This document shows positions 45,086 through 53,438 of a stretch of 64,000 nt of DNA, piece by piece. Origin of the DNA: Clostridiales bacterium. Its GTDB lineage: Bacteria; Bacillota; Clostridia; Lachnospirales; Lachnospiraceae. Position numbers and translations under genes: made by a program. The stretch's first letter is position 1, and every line of letters begins with the position of its first letter. The DNA is taken from the NCBI GenBank assembly GCA_015655075.1, contig JAATFT010000090.1:22346-86345 (forward strand), in the 5' to 3' direction. The notes under the pieces are model-generated. The model had not been told where the DNA came from. It made no database searches and worked only from the letters and a program-made list of their open reading frames with translations.

Positions 45086-46412
45086 CGATTTAATAAAAAT
45101 GGGACTTAGAAATCTAAGTCGCCGAAAAGCCAGAACGGCATTGACAGTTACCGGCGTGGTTATAGGTACCATTTCTATTGTGGTTATGGTTTCTATCGGT
45201 ATAGGAATGAATACGAATTTTAAATCACAGGTAATGGAGCTGGGAAGTTTAACGACGATAACGGTAGAGAAGTATGCCGATATTATAGATGAAGACGGCA
45301 ATTATGTCGATTCCAAGGAACAGCGTATGGATGATTCCCTTGTGGAGCAGATTAAAGGACTTGAACATGTGAGAGCGGTGGCCCCCATGTTATCTGCCAG
45401 CGCAATGTTAAACAGCGGTAAGTATGAATCCCAGGTACAATTATATGCCATGGACAGCACTGCTTTTGAGGATTTTGACTTTCCGGCTTTAACTGCCGGC
45501 AGTTATCCCACGTCTGAAAGTAATCACTTTATCGTATTTGGCAGTGATTCGCTTATGAATTTTTACAATCCCACCGGACGAAATTATACGATGGAACAGA
45601 AGGATCCCGCTAAGGATAGAATAACTTTTTCCTTTAATCCATATGAGTACACGGCGGATGAGAAGAAAAAATCGTTTTCCTTAAAAGTCACGGATTATGC
45701 CGTTATGGAGCGCAGTGATAATTGGGAGTATGATTACAATATTTATATGGATATAAACTACTTCAGATCCTTATATAAAAAGTATACCAATACCTTAAAA
45801 GCGGAGGATCGTAAAAAGGCAATGGCTGCAGTCGATTCTTATGAAAGAATTAAGATGACAGTTGATAATATAAAAAATGTTAGTAAGGTACAGGATGAAA
45901 TTGAAGAATTGGGCTATCAGACTTCAAGCTTGGCCATGTATTTGGAGCCGATGCAGGAGACTTCCAATATGCTGCAGCTGGTACTGGGGTGTATCGGAGC
46001 GGTAGCCATGCTGGTATCTGCTATTAATATTGCCAACACCATGATCATGTCCATCTATGAACGTACCAGAGAAATCGGCATTATGAAGGTACTGGGATGC
46101 ATTATCCGGGATATTAGAAAATTGTTTTTATTTGAAGCGGGGATGATCGGTCTAATAGGCGGCGTAATTGGAATTATAATAAGCTATATCGGCTCCTGGG
46201 CCATCAATAAATTCGGTCAGCCTTTATTCCAGGCTTTATTATCCTCCAGTTATATGTATGACATGGAAAGTGCAAAATTTTCAGTTATTCCAATATGGCT
46301 GCCGTTTTTAGCCGCCGGTTTTGCCATGCTGGTAGGTATTATATCCGGTTATTATCCGGCTAACAGGGCTACCAAAATCAGTGCGATTGAAGCAATGAAA
46401 ACGGACGGCTGA
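45075..46412 (+). CDS. FtsX/MacB-type ABC permease
   Basis: 445 aa from ATG 45075, overlapping the previous gene by 11 bp; AAAAAAGGA lies about 10 bp upstream. Helix 1 near 25-45 (TALTVTGVVIGTISIVVMVSI), a long extracellular MacB-like domain, and three C-terminal helices with NTMIMSIYERTREIGIMKVLG and YYPANRATKISAIEAMK, the FtsX signature. Partner of the ATPase at 40563; the set probably moves a signal, peptide or lipid or acts as mechanotransmission machinery. Confidence 0.92.
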   Translation: MRISDLIKMGLRNLSRRKARTALTVTGVVIGTISIVVMVSIGIGMNTNFKSQVMELGSLTTITVEKYADIIDEDGNYVDSKEQRMDDSLVEQIKGLEHVRAVAPMLSASAMLNSGKYESQVQLYAMDSTAFEDFDFPALTAGSYPTSESNHFIVFGSDSLMNFYNPTGRNYTMEQKDPAKDRITFSFNPYEYTADEKKKSFSLKVTDYAVMERSDNWEYDYNIYMDINYFRSLYKKYTNTLKAEDRKKAMAAVDSYERIKMTVDNIKNVSKVQDEIEELGYQTSSLAMYLEPMQETSNMLQLVLGCIGAVAMLVSAINIANTMIMSIYERTREIGIMKVLGCIIRDIRKLFLFEAGMIGLIGGVIGIIISYIGSWAINKFGQPLFQALLSSSYMYDMESAKFSVIPIWLPFLAAGFAMLVGIISGYYPANRATKISAIEAMKTDG

Positions 46413-46565
46413 TCTGTGGCAGGAAAGAAGATATCTGTGCTATCTTTGAGCAAGATTGACAGCACATTTGCCGGATGAAACAGGGATTATTAATCGTGAA
46501 AAAGCGTAAGGCGGTTTGGTGCCGCCAGATGGCGGATGCTTTGTGCGTTACGTCCGTGAAGTAGA

Positions 46566-46664
46566 GCGATTGTAATGCCATATTTTGTCGAAGATTTTGA
46601 TGATATGTTTTGCGTTACAGCGCATGTGGAGTCCATAATCCTGTTGCAAAAGAAAAACAGTTGA
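46566..46664 (+). pseudogene. possible rRNA methyltransferase C-terminal tail (attachment-site copy)
   Basis: An open stretch reading MPYFVEDFDDMFCVTAHVES then IILLQKK ends at TGA 46662. Its D-M-F-x-x-T-x-H-V-E-x-x-x-L-L pattern is that of the extreme C terminus of RlmD/RumA-type 23S rRNA uracil methyltransferases. The body of such a gene is not present. Mobile elements with serine recombinases are known to integrate at the 3' end of rumA in Firmicutes, and such a recombinase follows 126 bp later. The rest of 46413-46789 contains only the terminator below. Confidence 0.35.
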
Positions 46665-46702
46665 ATTATGGAATATAAGTAATATAGATCCACTAGCATT
46701 GA

Positions 46703-46736
46703 GGACATGAGAGTGAAAACTTTCATGTCCTTTTTT
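46703..46736 (+). terminator. strong rho-independent terminator
   Basis: GGACATGA-g-AGT-gaaa-ACT-t-TCATGTCC (46703-46730) followed by six T. It insulates the recombinase gene from upstream transcription. Confidence 0.75.
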
Positions 46737-46789
46737 AATAGAAAATACATGGGATTACCCATTTTACATAGATGTAGGAGAACTATTTT

Positions 46790-48037
46790 ATGAAAAAGAT
46801 TACAGTCATACCATCTAAACCATCAGAACCTAAGAAGCTGAAAGTTGCAGCATATTGTCGAGTCAGTACATTGAGTCCGACTCAGAGGCGTAGCCTTGAT
46901 TGGCAAATCAAATCCTATACAAAGATGATTACAGAGCATCCGGATTGGATTTTTGCCGGTGTATTTTATGATGCAGGAAAAAGCGGTTTAAGGAGGAGTG
47001 GAAGGACCGGACTGGACAAAATGTTAAAGATAGCGGCAAAAGGGAAAATTGATTATATCATAACAAAATCCATCAGTAGAGTATCAAGAGATACTATGGA
47101 AGTTTTAAAAATAGTAAGATATTTGCGAGAAAGGAGCATAAACATGTATTTTGAAAATGAAAATTTAGATTCTATCAGATTAGACAAGGAATTTGAAATT
47201 ACACTTAGGAGCATGCTTGCACAGGACGAAAGCAGAAATACCAGTGAAAACATTCAGTGGGGATTTCAACGCAAATTCGAAAAAGGTAATATCTTCACGA
47301 AGTATAAGAATTTTATGGGATATACCTGTGTTAATGGTGAAATTGTCATTGTCCCAGAGCAGGCTGAGGTTGTCAGAAAAATATTTGATTTGTATTTACA
47401 GGGTTTATCATTCGGGCAGATAAAAGCTTATCTGGAGTCCATGGGAATTAGGACTGTTACAGGTAACGATCATTGGGACACGACTACTATTCAGAAAATG
47501 CTTAAGAATGAGAAATATAAGGGCGATACCATGTTGCAAAAGACTTACACGGAAGATTTTATGACGGGTAAGAAGGCAAGGAATGTAGGACAGCGTAATC
47601 GATACTATGTAAGAAATAGTCATCCGGCTATAATAGCTGATGAAGTATTTGATAAGGTACAGGAAGAAATGACTAGACGGGCAAGGATAGTTCGGAAAGA
47701 AGATGGTACAGTCGAGTCTAATTCCAGAAAATATAACGGAAAATATCTTTTGGGAAATTTACTTGTCTGTGGTGATTGCGGAGCATCATTTCGGAGGAGG
47801 ACGGAAAGAGGTAAGGTGGTTTGGAGATGTGCAGAGAGAATTGAAAAAGGCAAAGAGGTGTGTTTAAATTCTCCCACTTTGGATGAAGATTGGATTAAAG
47901 AAAGATTGAGTGAAATGCTGTGTGATGGTCCTTATGATGAGAGGATTGTTAGAGACAAAGTCAATAAGATAGAAGTTTTTAATAAATATATCATCGTACA
48001 GAAGAACGATAGTTCGTACTCAAAGGTTAGTATCTGA
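46790..48037 (+). CDS. large serine recombinase (site-specific integrase)
   Basis: 415 aa. Resolvase domain: YCRVSTLSPTQRRSLDWQI, where the serine of the RVS motif context starts the catalytic fold, and DYIITKSISRVSRDT. Recombinase domain about residues 165-290, and a zinc ribbon near 325-365 (LLVCGDCGASFRRR then CAERIEKGKEVC). Integrases of this type excise and insert mobile elements. At 415 aa it is shorter than the ~500-aa relatives, lacking part of the C-terminal coiled coil. It marks the left side of the accessory island. Confidence 0.92.
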   Translation: MKKITVIPSKPSEPKKLKVAAYCRVSTLSPTQRRSLDWQIKSYTKMITEHPDWIFAGVFYDAGKSGLRRSGRTGLDKMLKIAAKGKIDYIITKSISRVSRDTMEVLKIVRYLRERSINMYFENENLDSIRLDKEFEITLRSMLAQDESRNTSENIQWGFQRKFEKGNIFTKYKNFMGYTCVNGEIVIVPEQAEVVRKIFDLYLQGLSFGQIKAYLESMGIRTVTGNDHWDTTTIQKMLKNEKYKGDTMLQKTYTEDFMTGKKARNVGQRNRYYVRNSHPAIIADEVFDKVQEEMTRRARIVRKEDGTVESNSRKYNGKYLLGNLLVCGDCGASFRRRTERGKVVWRCAERIEKGKEVCLNSPTLDEDWIKERLSEMLCDGPYDERIVRDKVNKIEVFNKYIIVQKNDSSYSKVSI

Positions 48038-48042
48038 ATTGT

Positions 48043-48312
48043 AAGCAGTATCAAAAAATCGCTGAACAGATTAGTACGCTTAAGCAAAAGAACCTGGATA
48101 CCATCAGAGAACAAAAACTGGCAGCGAATTTGTAGCAAAGGATCACTGACATGGACCCCTGCCTGAAGAAAACCATCTGTGAGGCTCGGGAGGTTGACAA
48201 CGATTTAGTCCGAAGGCTTCTGCAGAATATTAAAGTCATCAACGAAGAACTGTTCGAAATTCAAATTAAATCCGGAATCGTGAAGAAACAGCGAGTTTCA
48301 TATTATGACTAA
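48043..48312 (+). pseudogene. C-terminal remnant of a second serine recombinase
   Basis: Directly after the integrase an open phase reads KQYQKIAEQISTLKQKNLDT, a stop at 48133, then TICEAREVDNDLVRRLLQNI and VINEELFEIQIKSGI to a TAA at 48310. This is the coiled-coil plus final beta segment typical of large serine recombinase tails. The N-terminal part is missing. Tandem recombinases are common at element ends. Confidence 0.6.
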
Positions 48313-48331
48313 GATATAAAAATTGCTAAGA

Positions 48332-48361
48332 CGAAAATCCTCAGTACGTTGAGGATTTTCG
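48332..48361. terminator. strong hairpin after the recombinase remnant
   Basis: CGAAAATCCTCA (48332-48343), loop GTACGT, TGAGGATTTTCG (48350-48361): perfect 12-bp stem, A/T-flanked. Separates the recombinase unit from the Qat promoter. Confidence 0.7.
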
Positions 48362-48376
48362 TGTTGGAAAGTTTAT

Positions 48377-48437
48377 ATTGTAAAAAATAGCTGTTAACTA
48401 TTGTCAAAGGAAGCTGTTTAATGTTGTAAAATGGAAG
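48377..48437 (+). repeat. tandem 23-bp direct repeats in the Qat promoter region
   Basis: ATTGTAAAAAATAGCTGTTAACT-like unit at 48377-48399, a second at 48400-48422 (17 of 23 positions equal), and a partial third beginning GTTGTAAAATGG at 48423. They abut head to tail and run into the -35 element. They look like binding sites for a regulator. Confidence 0.55.
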
Positions 48438-48452
48438 AAAAAGTTATACAAT
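48424..48452 (+). promoter_or_regulatory. promoter of the Qat operon
   Basis: TTGTAA (48424-48429), a 17-bp spacer and TACAAT (48447-48452) lie 83 bp before the first ATG. The -35 is part of the third direct repeat, so a factor bound to the repeats could repress or activate. Confidence 0.5.
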
Positions 48453-48534
48453 TATAGTACATTGATTCGAAAAAGCATTGGCAGATTTGGGTGGGAAACT
48501 TATAGGTTATCAATTAGAGTAGGAGAATGGTATT

Positions 48535-50349
48535 ATGTGGAAAGATAATGAAACGGAGCTTGATTTTTTAGATTATGATTATTTAATTAATGTTTTAAAA
48601 GATACCATTACTGATGATAATTTACTTCCTGCTAGTATAGGCGTCTATGGGGATTGGGGAAGTGGTAAGTCAAGTCTTATGTATATGTGTAAGAAAAGAC
48701 TTGAGGAAGAAGATGAAAAAATTAAATGCCTTGTGTTTAATGGATGGCTCTTTGAAAGCTATGACGATGCTAAGTCTGCAATTTTAGGTTCTATTTTAGA
48801 TGAGATAGCAAAGCAAAAAAGAATGTCTTCAAAGGCAAAAAGCATCTTAAAAGGTTTATATGATAGTGTCGATAAATTTAAACTTGTAAGAAAAGGGGTT
48901 AAAGTAGGGGCAGATTTACTGCTTACAGGCGGTTTAGGAACTCTTGCTGATATAACAATTAATTCTGTATTAAAGCAGATATCAGATCAAGCAGATCATA
49001 TTGATTTGGATGAAATTAAAGCAGCAATTAATGATGAATTAAATAACAAAGAATTGCGTGAGGATATTCGTAAATTTCAACAGGAATTCGAAAAATTACT
49101 AGAGGCCACAAAAATTTCAAGGCTGGTTGTATTCATTGATGAATTAGATAGATGTAATCCTAATACGATTTTGGATACTTTGGAAGCTATGAAACTATTT
49201 ATGTTCCATGGGAAAGTAGCCTTTGTTATTGGGGCAGATGAACGTCACATTTCTTATGCTGTAAATAGTAAGTATAAAGAAATTGAAGGCAGTCAGATTA
49301 GTATTGGCAAAGAATATCTTGAAAAACTAATTCAATATCCGATCAGAATACCAAAATTGAATGAAGATGAGGTTGAAATTTATATCGCATGTCTACTTTT
49401 TCAGGAAGAGTTGCCAAATGAAATATTTAATACCATAATAGAAAAAATTAATAATGACAGACTTGAAGATTTTACACAGTTTTCTCTTAAAAAAGTTATT
49501 GATGAAGTTGTTGAAGAAGCGGAATTAAAAGTAAAAGCTATAGAAGGTATGGTCGTTGCAAAACAGCTTGCAAGTGTATTGTCCAGGGGATTGAGCGGAA
49601 ATCCACGACAATGCAAAAGATTTTTGAATTCCCTTGATATGCGCATTAAAATGGCTAAGTATAAGCACAAAACGCTGGATCGTAAAGTGCTGGCAAAAGT
49701 TATGATGATAGAATATATAAAGCCAAGCTTATTTAAGTCTATTGCAGAATTGTCTGCTACTGGTATGTTATCTAAGGAGTTATCTGTATTTGAAGAAGAA
49801 AAGGCTGAAGAGCCAGAAGCTCTTAAAATTTGGAAGGATGATGTTTGGGTACAAAACTGGTGTAAAATAGAACCTAAATTAGCAAATGAAGATTTAACAT
49901 TATATTTTTATTTTACCAGAACATCACTTGATGAAAAAGTAAAATATATGAGTTCAAAATTGTCTCCGACAGCACAAGATATCTTTAATAAGTTAATTTC
50001 TAAGTCTGACTTACAATTGAAAAATGCTATTAGTAAAGCTAATACGATTGGTGACAGTGAGGCAGCGAAAATTTTGGAAGCAGTATTTAATTCTATAATT
50101 GCAGACACCTGTGTAGATAAAGTTAAATTTGATGCCTTTATTGCTTGGGGAGGTTCAAGAGAAAGCTTGTATGCAGAAACATTTGCACATCTTAAATCAC
50201 TTAAAGGAAGTCAGATTACAATGGGGTTCGCACCAATGATTATTGCTTTTGCCCAAAAAGCCCATAAAGTTTTAGAAATGAAAGAAATTACAGATGCTTG
50301 GATTCTAGACAACGACAGGTTAAAGGCTGTGTTTAAAGAATTGAAATAA
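48535..50349 (+). CDS. qatA: QatA, KAP-family P-loop NTPase
   Basis: 604 aa. Walker A GDWGSGKSS (residues ~39-47), Walker B VVFIDELDRCNPN near 197-209, and VIGADERHISYAV, the KAP signature. A hydrophobic GADLLLTGGLGTLADI stretch between them may be the membrane-associated insertion of KAP proteins. The C-terminal ~250 residues are helical. First gene of a four-gene order that equals the published QatABCD anti-phage system; the ATPase is required for defence there. RBS AGTAGGAGAA. Confidence 0.92.
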   Translation: MWKDNETELDFLDYDYLINVLKDTITDDNLLPASIGVYGDWGSGKSSLMYMCKKRLEEEDEKIKCLVFNGWLFESYDDAKSAILGSILDEIAKQKRMSSKAKSILKGLYDSVDKFKLVRKGVKVGADLLLTGGLGTLADITINSVLKQISDQADHIDLDEIKAAINDELNNKELREDIRKFQQEFEKLLEATKISRLVVFIDELDRCNPNTILDTLEAMKLFMFHGKVAFVIGADERHISYAVNSKYKEIEGSQISIGKEYLEKLIQYPIRIPKLNEDEVEIYIACLLFQEELPNEIFNTIIEKINNDRLEDFTQFSLKKVIDEVVEEAELKVKAIEGMVVAKQLASVLSRGLSGNPRQCKRFLNSLDMRIKMAKYKHKTLDRKVLAKVMMIEYIKPSLFKSIAELSATGMLSKELSVFEEEKAEEPEALKIWKDDVWVQNWCKIEPKLANEDLTLYFYFTRTSLDEKVKYMSSKLSPTAQDIFNKLISKSDLQLKNAISKANTIGDSEAAKILEAVFNSIIADTCVDKVKFDAFIAWGGSRESLYAETFAHLKSLKGSQITMGFAPMIIAFAQKAHKVLEMKEITDAWILDNDRLKAVFKELK

Positions 50350-50361
50350 GGGGGGAAGTGT

Positions 50362-51129
50362 ATGGGAACTTCAAGTATATATCATGGCAAAAATGATAGA
50401 AATCCTTTGTTACCAGATGACTACGATGGAGACGAGAAAAGTGATATTATTCAAAATGCTCCAGTGAAATGGAAGACTGTAAAATTGAATATGTCAAAAT
50501 TTATTAATAGTGGCGGTCACAGAGGTTCTGCAAGCCATATTGCAAAACAGTATATTAAAGCGTCTGGTGGCTCCCATAGGATGGCAGCTCAATCAACTTC
50601 AGGTATTCGTACAGGTAGTGCATTAGGTACATTTTTCAATGGTATCCGAACCGATGGATTTGCTACAACATTTAGAAATCTGGGAATAGAATTCTCAGGT
50701 AGAAGTGTAGAGGATATATTTTCTCAGTTAATAAATGTCCTTGCTCCGGTTTCTAATACAAAAGAAGATGTTGTTGCAAAAGAAGCTGCAGAAGAAGCGT
50801 TATCAAAAGTATATGATTATGTTGAGAATAATAAGATGGATTTAGAATGCTTAGATAAGATGCCGCTCAATTTAATGAATGAGGCTCTTTACGAATATGT
50901 TGGATCATATATATGGTCGCTGATAATGAAAGATTTGGGAAGTAGATTTGAAAAATATATAGATGATTCTAAACAAACTCAATCACTGGAACAAGAATTC
51001 AAAGGGTATATATTTAGTACTGTTAGAGTTGAGTTTGGAAAAAAAGGAGATATTATAAATCAGGATGTTCGCACATCCATTACAGAACTTTATGGTAAAT
51101 GTCTTGAAGTATTGGAGGGTACATTATGA
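50362..51129 (+). CDS. qatB: QatB, defence protein of unknown activity
   Basis: 255 aa. An N-terminal Ser/Gly-rich part (FINSGGHRGSASHIAKQYIK, SGIRTGSALGTFFNGI) is typical of QatB proteins; the rest is predicted helical. No known catalytic motif. Starts 12 bp after qatA with GGGGGGAAG and overlaps qatC by four bases (ATGA type), so it is translationally coupled. Identified mainly by position between QatA and the QueC-like QatC. Confidence 0.85.
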   Translation: MGTSSIYHGKNDRNPLLPDDYDGDEKSDIIQNAPVKWKTVKLNMSKFINSGGHRGSASHIAKQYIKASGGSHRMAAQSTSGIRTGSALGTFFNGIRTDGFATTFRNLGIEFSGRSVEDIFSQLINVLAPVSNTKEDVVAKEAAEEALSKVYDYVENNKMDLECLDKMPLNLMNEALYEYVGSYIWSLIMKDLGSRFEKYIDDSKQTQSLEQEFKGYIFSTVRVEFGKKGDIINQDVRTSITELYGKCLEVLEGTL

Positions 51130-52409
51130 TTATAAATTTTAGAACAGATAATAACGATGAATTTGTCCCGGAAAATCAAGATATTATGATAAACTTTGCA
51201 AATGACAGTAGTTTCTCCTTTACTTTCTGGAACAATAAAAATAAAATGCCGCAGTGGTATGGATTGGAATCCATTGATTTGCTATACATCTCCTTAGCGG
51301 TTTTCGCAGCTGATCGACTAGTATTACGTAGTAATTCGGCAGATGGCTGGAGCAGGAAGATAGAACTATATATCCCTGTATTGGAAATTGAAAAATGGGA
51401 GTTAAATTGTGGATTACTCCAAAAAATGATCAGTTTTTTAAGTGGTGATTACTGGACGTTTTATTTTAGAAAGAGAGAACTTACAGCAAAAGAGATTAAC
51501 CATAAAGAAAAAATGAAAAAATCTAAAAAAACTGCAAAAAATTACGATCTAGTTTGTATGTTCTCAGGCGGTTTGGATTCTTTTGTTGGAGCGGTTGATA
51601 TTTTAGAAAACAGTCATGGTAATAATCTATTCATTAGCCATTATGGTGGTGGAAAAGGAACAAAAGAATACCAAGACATATTAAAAGAAAAAATCATTAA
51701 AAAGTATGATATAGAAACACGGGATTTTCATCAATATTATGCAAAGGTAGTAAATGGGGTGGAGGATACAACAAGAACACGCTCATTTATGTTCTTTGCA
51801 CATGCTATTACTGTTGCCTCTTCTTTAGGGAAACCGATAGATTTATTAATCCCCGAAAATGGTTTGATATCATTAAATATTCCGCTCACATTCTCAAGAT
51901 TTGGTACCAGTAGTACAAGAACTACGCATCCATATTATTTGAAACTTTTTCAGGAACTATTAACTAATTTAGGAACTTCTATAACATTAAAGAATCCTTA
52001 TCAATTCTACACAAAAGGTGAGATGTTATTAAATTGCCAGAATCAAGACTTTTTACAAAATAACTTGGATAACACAATGTCATGTTCACATCCAGATAAC
52101 GGGAGAATGTTAAAGGAAACTCAGGCAAGGCATTGTGGCTATTGCTTGCCGTGTGTAATCAGACAGGCAGCAATCAAAAAGTCAGGTTTGCATGATGAAA
52201 GTTCTTATCGAGATAATAGATTTGTTAGTGGTGAAACTGCAAAAATAAATTTAAATTCGTATAGAATGGGAATTGACAAATTCAATCCTAAGTATGCATT
52301 TATGACCATTCAGAAATCTGGAGCTATTACGGAAAATATCGACCAATTTACACAGCTATATATTAGAGGAATGAATGAGGTCATTGAATATTTGGAGGAC
52401 ATAGAATGA
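51126..52409 (+). CDS. qatC: QatC, QueC-like PP-loop protein
   Basis: 427 aa, far longer than housekeeping QueC. PP-loop VCMFSGGLDSFVGAV near residues 145-160; C-terminal zinc site SCSHPDN .. HCGYCLPCVIRQAA. The N-terminal ~130 residues are specific to the defence version. In QatABCD this enzyme is needed for protection; a modified nucleobase, nucleotide or protein end is the presumed product. Overlaps neighbours by four bases on both sides. Confidence 0.92.
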   Translation: MIINFRTDNNDEFVPENQDIMINFANDSSFSFTFWNNKNKMPQWYGLESIDLLYISLAVFAADRLVLRSNSADGWSRKIELYIPVLEIEKWELNCGLLQKMISFLSGDYWTFYFRKRELTAKEINHKEKMKKSKKTAKNYDLVCMFSGGLDSFVGAVDILENSHGNNLFISHYGGGKGTKEYQDILKEKIIKKYDIETRDFHQYYAKVVNGVEDTTRTRSFMFFAHAITVASSLGKPIDLLIPENGLISLNIPLTFSRFGTSSTRTTHPYYLKLFQELLTNLGTSITLKNPYQFYTKGEMLLNCQNQDFLQNNLDNTMSCSHPDNGRMLKETQARHCGYCLPCVIRQAAIKKSGLHDESSYRDNRFVSGETAKINLNSYRMGIDKFNPKYAFMTIQKSGAITENIDQFTQLYIRGMNEVIEYLEDIE

Positions 52410-53137
52410 TTTCATTTTCCATGGATGCACATATGCACTTTGACTTATATAAAGATAGAAAGACTGTAGCGGATTATATTGAATGCAGGAGATCATATAC
52501 AATTGCTGTTACTAACCTACCAGTGTTATTTGAAAAGTATTATCCAGATTATCAACAGTATAAATTTATGAAGTTGGCTCTTGGATTTCACCCAGAGCTT
52601 GCTTGTGAATATCAGGATCAGTTATCTATTTTTTTTAAAAATGTTGATAAAACAAGATATATAGGGGAGATTGGATTGGATTTTTCAACGTCTGATTTGA
52701 ATGACAGAAAGGGCCAGGTGAAAATATTTACAGAGATTGTTCAGATTTGCAGCGAATATAAGAATAAAATTCTTAGTGTTCATTCACGTAAAGCACATAA
52801 AGAAGTAATGGATGTTTTGAAAGGTTTTCAGGGAATTGTTATTTTGCATTGGTATACTGGAGCGATAGGGGAACTAAAGATTGCGCTTGAAAGAGGTTAT
52901 TATTTTTCGATTAATCAACAAATGGTTCGTAGTAGTTCAGGTAAGAAGATAATTGATATTATTCCGGTAGATAGAATACTGATAGAAAGTGATGCTCCAT
53001 TTACGTATGGTTTAAAAGACAAATATGATTTATTTTTTGTGAATGAAATATATGCTTATTTAACTGAAACAAGGAATATATCATTAGAGGATATTTCAAA
53101 AATTATTAAAAATAATTTAAAAAAAATTCTTTTATAG
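52406..53137 (+). CDS. qatD: QatD, TatD-like metallohydrolase
   Basis: 243 aa. TatD-family metal-binding points: MDAHMHFD, LGFHPE, YIGEIGLDFS, LSVHSRKAH, ILHWYTG, and the final ILIESDAPF. These give the expected two-metal active site of a TIM-barrel DNase. It is the last Qat gene, overlapping qatC by four bases. A GIGLDF to EIGLDF reading is normal for this family, and nothing seems missing, so it should be active. Confidence 0.9.
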   Translation: MISFSMDAHMHFDLYKDRKTVADYIECRRSYTIAVTNLPVLFEKYYPDYQQYKFMKLALGFHPELACEYQDQLSIFFKNVDKTRYIGEIGLDFSTSDLNDRKGQVKIFTEIVQICSEYKNKILSVHSRKAHKEVMDVLKGFQGIVILHWYTGAIGELKIALERGYYFSINQQMVRSSSGKKIIDIIPVDRILIESDAPFTYGLKDKYDLFFVNEIYAYLTETRNISLEDISKIIKNNLKKILL

Positions 53138-53286
53138 TATTCTGAAGGTTTACTATTGCAAATTAAAAATCTCATCGGTATATGCTTCAGATTCAACCTA
53201 GAAATAAACTGTAATATTGTCAAGGATTTGTATTTCAAAACCTTTTACATGGATACAGGAGAGTAAAGTAATTGTAACGAATGTTA

Positions 53287-53316
53287 TTGAGAAAATGTTT
53301 ATTTCATTCCTGTAAT
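53287..53316 (+). promoter_or_regulatory. weak candidate promoter before the HD/HSP90-type gene
   Basis: TTGAGA (53287-53292), 18-bp spacer, TGTAAT (53311-53316), about 120 bp before the ATG. It is the best match in the 301-bp gap 53138-53438, which shows no gene or terminator with a clear T-tract. Confidence 0.25.
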
Positions 53317-53438
53317 TGTATACTTGAGTAGTGTGTTTAGCATAAGGCCATTAATGGGAAATCAAGCTGGATAGGCACTACTTATGGTTAATCCTATAAT
53401 CTAAAAACTAAGGCTAAAAAACAAAAAAGGAGTATAGA

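Noticed and set aside
51126..52409. Annotation as a second housekeeping QueC.
   Set aside because: The protein is nearly twice as long and sits between QatB and TatD-like genes, so it is the QatC form.
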